64,000 nt of DNA from CAZWCX01 sp964632945 (GTDB lineage Bacteria > Planctomycetota > MHYJ01 > WSZJ01 > CAZWCX01), in the NCBI GenBank assembly GCA_964632945.1, contig CAZWCX010000010.1, positions 1-64,000 on the forward strand, given 5' to 3'. Under the pieces are notes generated by a model. That model saw only the letters and a list, made by a program, of their open reading frames with translations, searched no databases and was not told the DNA's origin. Both the position numbers and the translations under genes were made by a program. Shown here in pieces: positions 42,483 through 51,561 of the stretch; position 1 is the first letter of the stretch, and the number at the start of each line of letters is the position of its first letter.

Positions 42483-43532
42483 TCAGGGATGGGCCAGGCT
42501 CACGTAGTCGCCGTACACCCAACCGGAACGGCCGTCGAAGTCGATCAGCCGCCAGCCCCCGGTGCTCAGCACGACCACGTATTTCTGTCCCTCCTTGACC
42601 GAGCCGAGGATGGCATGAGAGGTGCCGGGCCCCTTCCGGACGTTGAGGCTGCCGGCGGTCACCGTGGCCACGTGCGCCCCGGACACCGGGGTCAGGTACG
42701 CCGCATGGCACCATCCGGTCCCGCCGCCGAACCAGATCTTGTACCAGGCCCCGTCCTTCGCGACGGCGACGTAGCGCTGGCCCTTGCCGGCCACGCCGAT
42801 CTTCTCGTGGGAAGTGGACGGGCCGCTGCGCACGTTGAGCGCTCCGGCGGTCACCGCGAGGGGAAGGTCGAGCGCGACCGGCGCGGACGGCGGCGGGGGG
42901 AAGTGCGGCGGCGTGACGGTCCCTCCCGGCGCGGTCGGAGGCGTCACCATCCCGGAATAGCGGCGCGGCACGTAGGTCCACACGTACGAGGCGGGATGCG
43001 ACCGGTGCACCACGAGATTGGTGCTCCCCGCCGCCTCCCAGACGACGTACGCCCCGCTCGCGGCGCGATAGTGGTACAGCATCACATGGCTCTTGGGAAT
43101 GTTGAAACAGTCCCCCATCACCAGCGCATCCCAGGAGATCTTCGGCGCGATCGTCGGAATCGACCCGGTCCAGTGGCGCGTGGTCTTCCAACAGCGGGAG
43201 ACGAAGGCGGAGCAGTCGATCCCGGCGTTCTTCCGCGGCACGTAGCCCGATTTCATCTTGCTGAGGAAGCCGGACGTGCTGTCGTTGCCGCCGAAATAGT
43301 AGGCTTCGCCCGTGTACTTCTTGCCCTTGTAGAACACCAGGCCCGAGTTCTGCGGCGGATCGTAGGTGACCGGGGAAACCCAGGTGAGGCTGGTGTACTC
43401 TCCCGCGATCGCGGCGGCTTCCTCGGGGGTGACGGCGGCGGCCCTGGAGGCCGCCACCAGCCAGACCAAGAGCGCGCAGACCCACGCCGGCCGGGACGGT
43501 CCGCGCAGGGAACGTCGTTCGATCGATCTCAT
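42483..43532 (-). CDS. Exported NlpC/P60-like hydrolase with two SH3b domains
   Basis: A 349-aa secreted protein. Signal peptide: ALLVWLVAASRAAAV. The N-terminal half contains AGIDCSAFVSRCW (active-site Cys), KSHVMLYHYRAA and VVWEAAG, in the order Cys-His-polar used by NlpC/P60 and CHAP peptidoglycan hydrolases. After a Pro-rich linker come two bacterial SH3 domains, each with the repeated core ALNVRSGPSTSHEKIG / SLNVRKGPGTSHAILG and W-rich loops, which usually bind the cell wall. It likely cuts stem peptides in wall remodelling. The ribosome binding site is GGGGAGGGGAG. Confidence 0.83.
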   Translation of the reverse strand: MRSIERRSLRGPSRPAWVCALLVWLVAASRAAAVTPEEAAAIAGEYTSLTWVSPVTYDPPQNSGLVFYKGKKYTGEAYYFGGNDSTSGFLSKMKSGYVPRKNAGIDCSAFVSRCWKTTRHWTGSIPTIAPKISWDALVMGDCFNIPKSHVMLYHYRAASGAYVVWEAAGSTNLVVHRSHPASYVWTYVPRRYSGMVTPPTAPGGTVTPPHFPPPPSAPVALDLPLAVTAGALNVRSGPSTSHEKIGVAGKGQRYVAVAKDGAWYKIWFGGGTGWCHAAYLTPVSGAHVATVTAGSLNVRKGPGTSHAILGSVKEGQKYVVVLSTGGWRLIDFDGRSGWVYGDYVSLAHP

Positions 43533-43551
43533 CTCTCTCCCCTCCCCTGGT

Positions 43552-44703
43552 TCAACGGTTGAAATCCCAGCGCACGATCCGGACGCCCGATTCGTCGGTC
43601 GTCATCTGATACAGGGCGCCCGCGGGATCGGTGGTGAAGACCCGATCAGGCTGCGCCAGGTTTCGAAACGGCACGGAGACGGCGTCGATGAACTCCCCCT
43701 CCGCGGAATAGCGACGGACGGCCGATTCAATCTCGCCGGTGGACGAAAGGGTCTCCACGAGCAGCCAACTTCCCCGTCCCGCGGCCGGGCCCAGGTACCG
43801 AACGCTTCCCTGGAGATAGTCGACGTCGACCTCGACCGGGACGACGCGGGTTTCCCCATTGCGGCCGACCGCGAATCCGGCGTGCGCGGGTCCCCCCTGC
43901 GGCCAGTGGGTGACGACCCGATCCGGACGCCACCCGCCGCCGGTGGTGGGAGTCAGCTGCTGGTCCACGCGGCGCAGGAACACTTCGCCATCGCGGACGA
44001 CCAGGCCCTCCGCCGGCTCCGATCCCGGGTTCAGCGACGCCACCTCGACCGAGGAAAGCTCTGCGCCGGTGCGGGGATCGAGGCGGCGGATCAGTCCGGT
44101 GCCGTACTCCAGGGTGTGGATCCGGCCCTCGCCGTCGACGACCAGGTCCGCGAGATGTCCGTCGACGTCGAGGACGCGCTCGACCGTCCCGTGCGGCTGG
44201 AAAATCGTGATCCGGCGATTCACCCGGTCGGCGACATAGAGGCGACCGTCCGCCCCGACGGCGAACGAGGCCGGACCGACCGGGAGTCCTTCGTCGCCGG
44301 GGACAAACAGGCCGATCGCGCCGGGATGGCGTCCCCAGGGAAGGCGCAGCAACTCGACCGGTTCCGCCGTCTGGGCGGTCCCACGCGGCGCGATGGCCAC
44401 GGCGCCCGGAAACGGCGAGGCGGGACGCCGGTCTCGCGGGGTGCGCCGATCTTCCTGCGCGGGTGGCGCGGCCGGCCCACCAGCGACTTCGGCGGCCGGC
44501 GGGGCGGACGGTGCGGTTCCCGGCGGGGGCTCCGTCCGGCTGCCCGCGTTGCGGGCATTCCGGTCCGGCTTGTCCCCGGGTCCGCCGGCGAAGATCGCCA
44601 ACAGGAAGACCAGGGCCGCGGCGCCGATGAGCAGGGCGCGCGCACGGCCGCCGCCGACCGCCACCCCACCCGGTGGCCCGCCTCGAGAATCGATCCGACG
44701 CAT
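43552..44703 (-). CDS. Membrane-anchored beta-propeller (NHL-like) protein
   Basis: A 383-aa protein: basic start, one transmembrane helix (ALLIGAAALVFLLAIFAGG), a long Pro/Ala-rich linker, then a propeller (about 130-383) with blade motifs such as ASFAVGADGRLYVADRVNRRI, LADLVVDGEGRIHTLEYG and DPAGALYQMTTDESG. NHL-type propellers bind proteins, RNA or wall components; here the placement outside the membrane favours the first or last. 19 bases separate it from the SH3b gene, so both are likely in one operon. A dyad at 44921-44940 lies about 220 bases upstream of its start. Confidence 0.72.
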   Translation of the reverse strand: MRRIDSRGGPPGGVAVGGGRARALLIGAAALVFLLAIFAGGPGDKPDRNARNAGSRTEPPPGTAPSAPPAAEVAGGPAAPPAQEDRRTPRDRRPASPFPGAVAIAPRGTAQTAEPVELLRLPWGRHPGAIGLFVPGDEGLPVGPASFAVGADGRLYVADRVNRRITIFQPHGTVERVLDVDGHLADLVVDGEGRIHTLEYGTGLIRRLDPRTGAELSSVEVASLNPGSEPAEGLVVRDGEVFLRRVDQQLTPTTGGGWRPDRVVTHWPQGGPAHAGFAVGRNGETRVVPVEVDVDYLQGSVRYLGPAAGRGSWLLVETLSSTGEIESAVRRYSAEGEFIDAVSVPFRNLAQPDRVFTTDPAGALYQMTTDESGVRIVRWDFNR

Positions 44704-44920
44704 GGTCCCGCCGTCCCCCGCCGTTCCGGCCGCGGCTCCACCGACCCCTCCCGGGGGCGACAGAGCGGAATGCTGACCGAGTGTTCGCAATTCTCGGACC
44801 ACACGGATCGTGGGACCGGCTGCCGTGCCGGTGGCGGAGCGTAAGATGTGTTCCCGAAGCGGGTTGCGACGCCGTGTCCGGGCGCGAACGTGGAGCGGGC
44901 GGCCCCGGTCGGGAGGATTT

Positions 44921-44940
44921 CTGTAAGACGGATCTTACAG
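44921..44940. promoter_or_regulatory. Palindromic operator-like dyad
   Basis: CTGTAAGA-CGGA-TCTTACAG: eight-base arms, perfect, four-base centre. It lies in the 280-base gap between the propeller gene (starts 44703) and the unknown exported protein gene (ends 44984), and reads like a homodimeric repressor site rather than a terminator. The regulator is unknown. Confidence 0.5.
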
Positions 44941-44983
44941 GGCGGCGAACACTCGCGGGGGGGGGGCGCGCGTCGTGGGGGGA

Positions 44984-45793
44984 TCAGTCGGCCCGACCGG
45001 GCGGGTCGGCGAAACCCGGGCAGGCGGAAATCCGGCGCCGGATTTTCTCGGTCATGGTGCGGTAACGTTCATCGCGGGGGCCGCCGTATTGTTCGAGGTA
45101 CTCGGTGTAGCTCAGTTCCTCGGGCATCTCGCGGAGGTCGGGGGCGAAGTCCCGGATGGTCGCGCCCGCGGCGAGGCGGTCGCGGATGGCGCGGGCGGCG
45201 TCGCCGCCCTTCAGCAGGCGGCGGGCGAGTTCGATGCCCGCGTAGTCGGCCTCCAGGTCGGCGAAGCTGAAACCGGAGGCGGGGCCGGTCTCCCGTTCGC
45301 GCGCATCGGAAATCTCCTTGGCGTAACCGGCGCGGAGGGAAAACTCCGGGGAGAGTTGGGCGGCGAGGGCGGCCGAGACGGCGAAGTGCTGGGCCCAGTC
45401 ATGGCGCGTCAGGATGGCGGGCGGGTGGGGTGCGCCGGCCAGATCTTCCAGCAGGCCGGCCGGAAGGAGGGCGACAAACGGGCCGCCGCCCGCGGGATTG
45501 CGATGGTAGTACTTCGACGAATCGACCGTCAGGGCGAGCGCGATCATGGCGGCGCGCGCGCGTTCGGGGGTCGGCTCATCCGGGCCCACGGCGGCGCGGG
45601 TACAGGCGCTCATCAAGGCATCGCCGTCGGCGCCGGCGGAGATCGCCGTCCGGACGGCCTCGTGGATGCGTCCCAGGGCCCTGGAGATCTCCGCGCGCAG
45701 CGTCTCGCCCGGGGTCGGCGGATCGGCCGTCGCCGGCGCGGAGGCGTGCAGGCCCATGAGGATCGCCATGGCGGCGGCCAGGATCGTGCGCAT
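44984..45793 (-). CDS. Exported protein of unknown function
   Basis: A 269-aa protein with a signal peptide (ILAAAMAILMGLHASAPATA). The mature protein is helix-rich and carries TRHDWAQHFAVSAALAA, GYAKEISDARE, SGFSFADLEADYAG and a C-terminal Tyr-rich region (EELSYTEYLEQYGGPRDERYR). The HDW...H, D, and SFADL pattern suggests a buried-His helical fold, but I cannot name the family. It starts seven bases after the YkgJ-like gene's stop. Confidence 0.68.
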   Translation of the reverse strand: MRTILAAAMAILMGLHASAPATADPPTPGETLRAEISRALGRIHEAVRTAISAGADGDALMSACTRAAVGPDEPTPERARAAMIALALTVDSSKYYHRNPAGGGPFVALLPAGLLEDLAGAPHPPAILTRHDWAQHFAVSAALAAQLSPEFSLRAGYAKEISDARERETGPASGFSFADLEADYAGIELARRLLKGGDAARAIRDRLAAGATIRDFAPDLREMPEELSYTEYLEQYGGPRDERYRTMTEKIRRRISACPGFADPPGRAD

Positions 45794-45800
45794 GCCGGTC

Positions 45801-47069
45801 CTACTCCGAGCGGATGAGGCGATACGGGGTGAGCCGGTCCGCCAGCAACCGGTCCATTTCCTTCTTGAGGCTCCCCTGGGTCATGAGCTTCTGGTGCAGC
45901 TTGCTGGAGAAGACGTAGTTCGTTTCGACGATACGGACCGCCTCGCGCACGTGCGCGGACTCCGCCGCCGGCGCCCCGAGGCCGTGCGCGATCGCCCGCG
46001 CGTACCAGCGGACCAGGCCGTAGACGATCATGAGGTAGAGGTGGCCGTGTTGGAGGGACGGGAAGTGTTCCGTCAAGACGTGACGGAACACCAGATGCCG
46101 CAGGTAGAGGCGCAGGTGGCGAACCACCGGTTCTTCGTCCGCGGGCCAGGTCACTTCGCGCGCCCCGGCGACGTCGACGGTGCGGCCGAGAAACTTCGAC
46201 TCCCAGGGGGCCGGGTCTCTGCCGCGTTTGCGCGCCTGGGAGATCAGCAGGGTCGCCATTTCCCGGCGCTCGCTGGAATCCGAGGTCGCCTCGTGGGACT
46301 GGACGAGGAACTCGAAGAAGGCATGCTGATCGTCCGCCGGGACGGCCACCGTCTTGATCAGCCGCCGGATCAAGGCGTGGTCCTGGTCTTCCACATTGCG
46401 GAAGAACGCGCCCATGGCCTTGAGGACCGGATACCCCTTGGCGACGGCGGGACGGAGGAATTCGTCGGCGATCTGGAGCAGGATCGACCCGGCGATCAGT
46501 CCGTCCTCGAGGGGGAAGGTCCGGCCGTCGAGGAAGCGCATGAGGACCTGCAGGACCTTCTCGTACACCTCGTAGCCGACCTCCGGGCCCGTTTCGTGGT
46601 ACCGGAAGATCTTCGGCAGTTCGCGCACGACGAGCGCGTGCCCGAAGTGGTCTTCGAGGATGGCCGGGTCGAGGCCCGCCCGCGCGGCGTTCCCTTCGAA
46701 GTTGACGCCCGTGCAATCGAAGCAGAAGCCCGCCGTGACGCCGCGCGGGGTGCGCACGAAGTGGTACGGGAAGAGGATGCAGTTCTTGGGTTTGTGTTCC
46801 CGGTCGACGCGCGCGTGCAGGGCGCAGGTGTTCTGATCGGTCAGGAAGGTGCAGGCCCCGTTCTCGCGTTTGAGCAGCTTGTGGTGAAACGGGGGCGACT
46901 CGAACGGGGCGAAGCGCTCCTCGACGTCCGGGAAGACGGCAAGCAGGCGGGCGTCCTTCCAGCGTTCCCGCACTTCGTCATCGAGGGGGATGGTCCACTT
47001 CTGGCGGCAGCACATCCCGCACTGCTGGCACTCGAAGTTGACGTCGTCGGGGATGAGGAAGGTGGTCAT
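45801..47069 (-). CDS. YkgJ-type Cys-cluster (zinc/iron-binding) protein
   Basis: A 422-aa cytoplasmic protein. The N-terminal Cys cluster FECQQCGMCCRQKW, plus CTFL, CALHAR, KPKNCILFPY and FCFDCTG, matches the YkgJ/FliB-like family, which binds a metal or Fe-S cluster; FliB itself N-methylates flagellin lysines. The C-terminal 270 residues are helical and longer than in minimal YkgJ proteins. The start codon overlaps the preceding kinase gene's stop (TGATG), so the two are coupled. The real substrate is unknown. Confidence 0.78.
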   Translation of the reverse strand: MTTFLIPDDVNFECQQCGMCCRQKWTIPLDDEVRERWKDARLLAVFPDVEERFAPFESPPFHHKLLKRENGACTFLTDQNTCALHARVDREHKPKNCILFPYHFVRTPRGVTAGFCFDCTGVNFEGNAARAGLDPAILEDHFGHALVVRELPKIFRYHETGPEVGYEVYEKVLQVLMRFLDGRTFPLEDGLIAGSILLQIADEFLRPAVAKGYPVLKAMGAFFRNVEDQDHALIRRLIKTVAVPADDQHAFFEFLVQSHEATSDSSERREMATLLISQARKRGRDPAPWESKFLGRTVDVAGAREVTWPADEEPVVRHLRLYLRHLVFRHVLTEHFPSLQHGHLYLMIVYGLVRWYARAIAHGLGAPAAESAHVREAVRIVETNYVFSSKLHQKLMTQGSLKKEMDRLLADRLTPYRLIRSE

Positions 47070-48166
47070 CAGGCCGGGCCGGTGCAGACGATACGGGCCA
47101 TGGGGATGGGCGGACCCGGGCTGACGGTCAGCGAGCGGAACCCGTGGAAAGCCTCGCCGTCGAAATGCGGATCGAGGAGCTCGCCGACGCATTCCACGCG
47201 CACGTCGCGCGCGGGTCCGTCGTACAGGTGCGGGGCGCGGACGATCCAGCCGGCCAGGATCTGCGGCAGGTGGACGACCAGTTCGAACCGCGAAAGGCGT
47301 CCCGCGTGCAGATGGAGGCGTCCGTTGCGCGCGTGCCGGAACGTGTGCAACGCCCCCAGATGGAACGGAAACGCCCCGATGTTGAGCACGTTGTGGCGGT
47401 GGAATCGGAGTTCCCGACCGTCGACCCAGACCCGGGCCGGGCGGGGGCGAACGAACTCGTCGGCGTAGCGGTAGGCCTCGGGCGGGAAGAACCGGCACCA
47501 GGATGCGGCCGGGGAGTTGATGATGAGGGAGCCGCAGATGCGGGCGATGATCTGGGCGATGCGTTTGGGTCCGCGGACCGGCACGGCGTAGTACTCGCGG
47601 AAGAAGTGCTGGGCCACGCCGGCGACGGCGGCGCCGAAGGCGATGCGGCGGAACGGGACCTCGCGGCCGGCGACGAGCTGAGTCCCCTCGACGAACAGGC
47701 TCTCCACCGGCTCCAGCGGCACCGGGCGGCCCTCGCGCACGCAGGCGTGGAGGACTTTGAGAATGCCGTCGGTGTGGCCGACGATGCCGGCGCGTCGGGC
47801 GATGGCATTGATCGTCCCGCCGTTGGCGGGCAGGATGACCGGGTAGTCGGGATGGTCGCCGACCGCGCTCGGCCGCCCGCGCACGGCCTCGAGGGCCTCG
47901 CGCACGAGGTTGACGATGCAGTGGAGCGTGCCGTCGCCGCCGTCGGCCACGACGTAGGTGTAGCGCCGGCGCACGAAATCGAGAACCGCGTCGTACGCTT
48001 CGGCCAGGGAGCGCGTGACGCGCACCTGGCCGGTCCCGCGGAGGAGCGTTTGCAGATGGCGCCACCGATCCGGGCGCAGGAGGTTCTTCTTGGAGCGCGG
48101 ATTGACGATGACGCCGATGCGCTCGAGGACGGGGGGGGCGAGGGGGAACGCGATCGTCGAGGACAT
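47069..48166 (-). CDS. Diacylglycerol kinase-like lipid kinase
   Basis: A 365-aa protein of the DAGK catalytic family: IGVIVNPRSKKN, VVADGGDGTLHCIVN (the GGDGT nucleotide loop), PANGGTINAIARRAG, then a C-terminal beta-sandwich domain (RFFPPEAYRY, IGAFPFHLGALHTF). Members phosphorylate diacylglycerol, sphingosine or other lipids, or NAD; the particular substrate is unclear. I use ATG 48166 (MSSTIAFPLAPPV), close to the family start; an ATG 14 codons upstream is also possible. It forms an operon with the YkgJ-like and unknown exported genes. Confidence 0.82.
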   Translation of the reverse strand: MSSTIAFPLAPPVLERIGVIVNPRSKKNLLRPDRWRHLQTLLRGTGQVRVTRSLAEAYDAVLDFVRRRYTYVVADGGDGTLHCIVNLVREALEAVRGRPSAVGDHPDYPVILPANGGTINAIARRAGIVGHTDGILKVLHACVREGRPVPLEPVESLFVEGTQLVAGREVPFRRIAFGAAVAGVAQHFFREYYAVPVRGPKRIAQIIARICGSLIINSPAASWCRFFPPEAYRYADEFVRPRPARVWVDGRELRFHRHNVLNIGAFPFHLGALHTFRHARNGRLHLHAGRLSRFELVVHLPQILAGWIVRAPHLYDGPARDVRVECVGELLDPHFDGEAFHGFRSLTVSPGPPIPMARIVCTGPA

Positions 48167-48308
48167 CCGGGGGGCGATCCTCCGGGGAGGACGGGGCCGC
48201 CGCCGCAATCGACGCGGATCGGGACACCGCCGAATCGATGCTAGCCGGGCCCGCGCAGGCTGTCAAGCGCGGGTCTTGCGCGCCCCTGCGGATCCGGGGC
48301 CTCCGCCG

Positions 48309-49190
48309 TCAGGGCCGGCGCCGGCGCGGCGCCTTGCCGGCGTAGACCGGGCGCACCCCGAAGCGGTTCGCGGCCCAGAGGGTCAGGATCGCGGTCAGCC
48401 CCGCGATCACCCGCTTTTGCTCCCGCTCGTGGATCACCATGCCGAAGGTGTCGGCGACGAAGTGCAGATGCTTGAGGATCGTCGCCGCCTGGTCGCGATC
48501 CAGCGAGCCGTGCCAGAAGTCCACCTGCTCGAGGATCAGCCCTTCGTGCCGACGCAGGAACTCCCCCATGGAAAGCACGTTTTCGCTCAGGGGCGTGCGC
48601 ACGCGCGCCAGGGCCAGCAGGTCGGTCACGTACTCGTCCCAACGGCGCACCAGGGCGCGGTTGCGCGGCTCGCGCAGGAATTCCGCCCGCGCGAGCGACA
48701 GCTTGGCGCGCGCCTGGACGCGATACTGCGGCAACACGGGATGGAAGTCGAAGAGGATGCGCCGCCCGCGCGGATGGTCTTCGTCCGCCAGGTGGTAGCC
48801 CCAGCGCCGGCGCAACTGCGGCCAGGTCCAGATCGTCAGGACCGCGCGGTCCCGGCTGTCGAGCACGATGAAGCTGCCCCGTTCGTATTTCACCACCGTT
48901 ACCCAGTGCGCCCACTCGTTGATGCAGATCAGGCACGGCACGCCGCGTCGCAGGTAGGCGCTCAGCGCGCGCCGCGCGCGCTCGGGTTCCTCGCGCCGCA
49001 GCACCGGAAAGGCGCAGTCGAAGTGGTGCGCGGCCCGTCGGAGCTGGTACTCGTTGGTTCCGGAGGACGGGCTCGAACCCGCGACGCGCGCGATCCGCTT
49101 CTCGTCGAGGAAGATCCCGAGCATGATGAGCGCGTGCTTCAGCGCGAAGGGACCGCACTGCCAGAGATTCGGTTGGGGGTAGATCCCCAT
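48309..49190 (-). CDS. C39-like/papain-fold cysteine peptidase
   Basis: A 293-aa protein with the papain-fold triad in C39 style: an N-terminal Gln-Cys in PQPNLWQCGPFALKHAL (Cys12), His in INEWAHWVTVV and Asp in FIVLDSRD. The second half is helical with several charged motifs. There is no transport domain. The start at 49190 follows GGGAGGAG. The gene is divergent from an ATP-grasp ligase gene; their frames touch at 49188-49191. Confidence 0.75.
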   Translation of the reverse strand: MGIYPQPNLWQCGPFALKHALIMLGIFLDEKRIARVAGSSPSSGTNEYQLRRAAHHFDCAFPVLRREEPERARRALSAYLRRGVPCLICINEWAHWVTVVKYERGSFIVLDSRDRAVLTIWTWPQLRRRWGYHLADEDHPRGRRILFDFHPVLPQYRVQARAKLSLARAEFLREPRNRALVRRWDEYVTDLLALARVRTPLSENVLSMGEFLRRHEGLILEQVDFWHGSLDRDQAATILKHLHFVADTFGMVIHEREQKRVIAGLTAILTLWAANRFGVRPVYAGKAPRRRRP

Positions 49191-49281
49191 GTCTCCTCCC
49201 GATAATCCTGTAGGAACGCGCGCTTTCCTGGTTGGATCATGCCCGTCGGAGCGAGTTCTTCCTGCGCCGGAGGACAAGGTC

Positions 49282-50358
49282 GTGAAGTCGTCGCGCAAAC
49301 GGTCCCGCGTCCGCCCGCGGCTGTCGGTCGTCTACAACTGGACGCTCGAGGACCCCTACGAGGAGATGAAGAAGGTCGACCCTGCCTCGCTGGGTTTCGA
49401 GCCGGTCTACCCGATCGACGTGGCGACCGTGGAAGAGGAGTACGCGGCCGTGGTGGAGGCCCTGGAGAAGGCCGGCTTTCGCGCCGGGCGCCTCAATCTG
49501 GAGGACGACCTGGAGCGGCTTCACGGGCTCCTCGCGGAGGACCCGCCCGACGTCGTCTTCAATCTGGCCGAGTACTTCCGCGACGATCCCGCGTTCGAGC
49601 CGATGATCGCCGGGATGTTCGAGTTGCATGGCGTGCCGTATACGGGGTGTCCGCCGTTTGCGCTCTCGTTGTGTCGCCGCAAGGGGTTCGTGAAGCGGAT
49701 GCTGCTGGCCCACGGGCTTCCGACACCCCGTTACGTCGCGCTCCACCAACCGCACGTGCCGCGCGGGCACGGGCTGCGTTACCCCCTGATCGTCAAGCCG
49801 GCGCAAGAGGACGCCAGCGTGGGGATTCACGAGCATTCGATTGTAACGGGGCCGCGCAAATTGCGCCAAGCAATCGAGCGCGCCTTTGCCGAGCACCAGC
49901 CGCCGATCCTGGTGGAAGAGTTCGTGGAAGGGCGAGAGATCCACGTCGGCGTCTGGGGCAACGACCCCGGCGAGGTGCTGCCGCTGCTGGAGTACGACTT
50001 CAGCGACCTGCCGGCCGACCGGCCCCGGATCGTCAGCCACGACATGAAGTGGAACCCCCTCGACGAGTCGTTCCATCGGGTGCACGAGGTCTGTCCCGCG
50101 CCCCTGCCGGCGCGCACGGCGCGGGCGATCCGCGACGCCGCCCGCGCCGCGTACCGGCTCACCGGATGCCGCGACTATGCCCGACTCGATGCGCGCGTCG
50201 ACGGCGACGGGAACGTCTTCCTCCTGGAGGTGAACCCGAACCCCGATCTGACGGAGGGGGTCTCCTTCCTGCGCGCAGCGGAGGAGGCCGGGATCGGGTT
50301 TCCGGAGGCCCTGGGGCGGATCGCGCGCATGGCGCTGGAGCGGGGCGCGCGGGGCTAG
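49282..50358 (+). CDS. ATP-grasp ligase of the D-Ala-D-Ala ligase type
   Basis: A 358-aa ATP-grasp enzyme. Its N-terminal region VVFNLAEYFRDDP resembles D-Ala-D-Ala ligases, followed by GVPYTGCPPFALSLCRRKG, the ATP-binding PLIVKPAQEDASVGIHE, ILVEEFVEGREIHVGVWG, DYARLDARV and the metal-binding VFLLEVNPNPDLTEG. I start at GTG 49282, with GGAGGA seven bases upstream; the ATG at 49189 would overlap the divergent peptidase gene. Peptide-bond formation with an amino acid or peptide is likely; D-Ala-D-Ala synthesis is not certain, since the family has specialised members. Confidence 0.82.
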   Translation: MKSSRKRSRVRPRLSVVYNWTLEDPYEEMKKVDPASLGFEPVYPIDVATVEEEYAAVVEALEKAGFRAGRLNLEDDLERLHGLLAEDPPDVVFNLAEYFRDDPAFEPMIAGMFELHGVPYTGCPPFALSLCRRKGFVKRMLLAHGLPTPRYVALHQPHVPRGHGLRYPLIVKPAQEDASVGIHEHSIVTGPRKLRQAIERAFAEHQPPILVEEFVEGREIHVGVWGNDPGEVLPLLEYDFSDLPADRPRIVSHDMKWNPLDESFHRVHEVCPAPLPARTARAIRDAARAAYRLTGCRDYARLDARVDGDGNVFLLEVNPNPDLTEGVSFLRAAEEAGIGFPEALGRIARMALERGARG

Positions 50359-50379
50359 CGGGACTTCAACCTGGATCTC

Positions 50380-50421
50380 CTGGGTTGGTCCGGGCGCGAA
50401 AAGCGCCTCGGCCGAACCCAG
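50380..50421. terminator. Bidirectional terminator hairpin
   Basis: CTGGGTT (50380-50386) pairs with AACCCAG (50415-50421), with an inner GC-rich stem around loop GAAAA. It lies 21 bases after the ligase stop and 43 bases before the end of the convergent esterase gene. Confidence 0.55.
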
Positions 50422-50464
50422 AGACGCCGAGCGAACCCCCGCGAGTCGCGCGCCCCCGGCCGGA

Positions 50465-51445
50465 CTACATGGGCTGCCAACCCATCGTGCGCCGGAACAG
50501 TTCCTCCGCGCGCTCGAAGAACCCGGGCGGCGGGACATGGCGCGGCTGGTCGTCGAGCAGGAATTCCTTCCGGTCGGACGGCACCGCCTCGTACGTTCGC
50601 TGCACACCGGGGTAGGCCACCACCGGATCCCGACGGCTCATGCCGAACAGGACCGGGACCCGCAGCCGTCGGGCGAAATTCGCATTGTCGACGAGCCGGA
50701 TCTGATGCATCCCGTCCTCCGGATCCGGCAGGGCGCTCAAGTATCCGCGCAGGAGCGCCGTGCGTGGGTCGGCGCCCGCCCCCATCGAGGCCTCCAGGTC
50801 GCAGAGCGCGGGGGCGCCGATCGCCGCCGCCTTCACGCGCGAATCGAGGGCCGCGACGGACAGGGAGATCCCGCCGCCGAGGCTGAATCCCTGCACGAAC
50901 ACCCAGCGCGGATCCACGTCCTCGCGCGCCACGAGCAGGTCGATGCCGCGCAGGACGTCGGCGATGCAGCCGGCGATGAAGTGGTCCTCCGCCTTGCCGA
51001 ACTGATAGAGCGCCACCCGGTCGGGCAGGGCGCCTTTGGATTTTCCCTGCCCGCGCAGGTCCAGGCTCAGGGTCACGAACCCGCGCCGCGCCCCCTGCGC
51101 GGCCCACTCCGCGCGACCGTGGTCGCCGAGTCCGGGGATGATCACCAGGGCGGGGTGGCGGCGGCCGTCCCGGGGGGCGGCCAGGTACGCATGGATGCGC
51201 ACCTTCTTCACGCTGTCGTATTCGACTTCGGAGAGCTTGATCTCTTCCCCGGCGCGTCGTTCCGTCACCGTCTCGTTCCGGGGCGCGGACCGGAATTCGG
51301 CGACCCGTTGCTGCCAGAAGGCGTCGAAGGCGGCTTGAAACCCCGCTCCGGACGCGTCCTCGGCGCGGACCGCCGTCCCGTGCGCGGCCAGCACCGCCAT
51401 CCCCAGGGCGAGCCGGACGGCCCGCCGGACCCAGGTGTGAACCAT
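50465..51445 (-). CDS. Alpha/beta-hydrolase of the acetyl-xylan-esterase (AXE1) type
   Basis: A 326-aa exported hydrolase with a signal peptide (LALGMAVLAAHGTAVRA). It shows the AXE1/CAH fold: HPALVIIPGLGDH (oxyanion region), nucleophile Ser in VQGFSLGGG, VKAAAIGAPALCDL, and late His in QPRHVPPPG. It probably deacetylates a polysaccharide or antibiotic-like ester in the periplasm. Ribosome binding site GGAGGAGG before the ATG at 51445. Carbohydrate deacetylation is the family's most common role. Confidence 0.82.
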   Translation of the reverse strand: MVHTWVRRAVRLALGMAVLAAHGTAVRAEDASGAGFQAAFDAFWQQRVAEFRSAPRNETVTERRAGEEIKLSEVEYDSVKKVRIHAYLAAPRDGRRHPALVIIPGLGDHGRAEWAAQGARRGFVTLSLDLRGQGKSKGALPDRVALYQFGKAEDHFIAGCIADVLRGIDLLVAREDVDPRWVFVQGFSLGGGISLSVAALDSRVKAAAIGAPALCDLEASMGAGADPRTALLRGYLSALPDPEDGMHQIRLVDNANFARRLRVPVLFGMSRRDPVVAYPGVQRTYEAVPSDRKEFLLDDQPRHVPPPGFFERAEELFRRTMGWQPM

Positions 51446-51561
51446 CTGCGTGACCTCCTCCGCAATCGGCGCCGGACCGTTCCGGCGACCATGGGGCTTG
51501 ATACGGCCCGGGGCCGATCGTCGTTTGACGTCCCACCCCCGCGCGCCCCGGGAGGTCGGAG

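Noticed and set aside
44848..45270. 140-aa plus-strand open frame after a TAAGAT box
   Set aside because: No ribosome binding site or domain; it overlaps the exported-protein gene on the other strand and has shadow composition.
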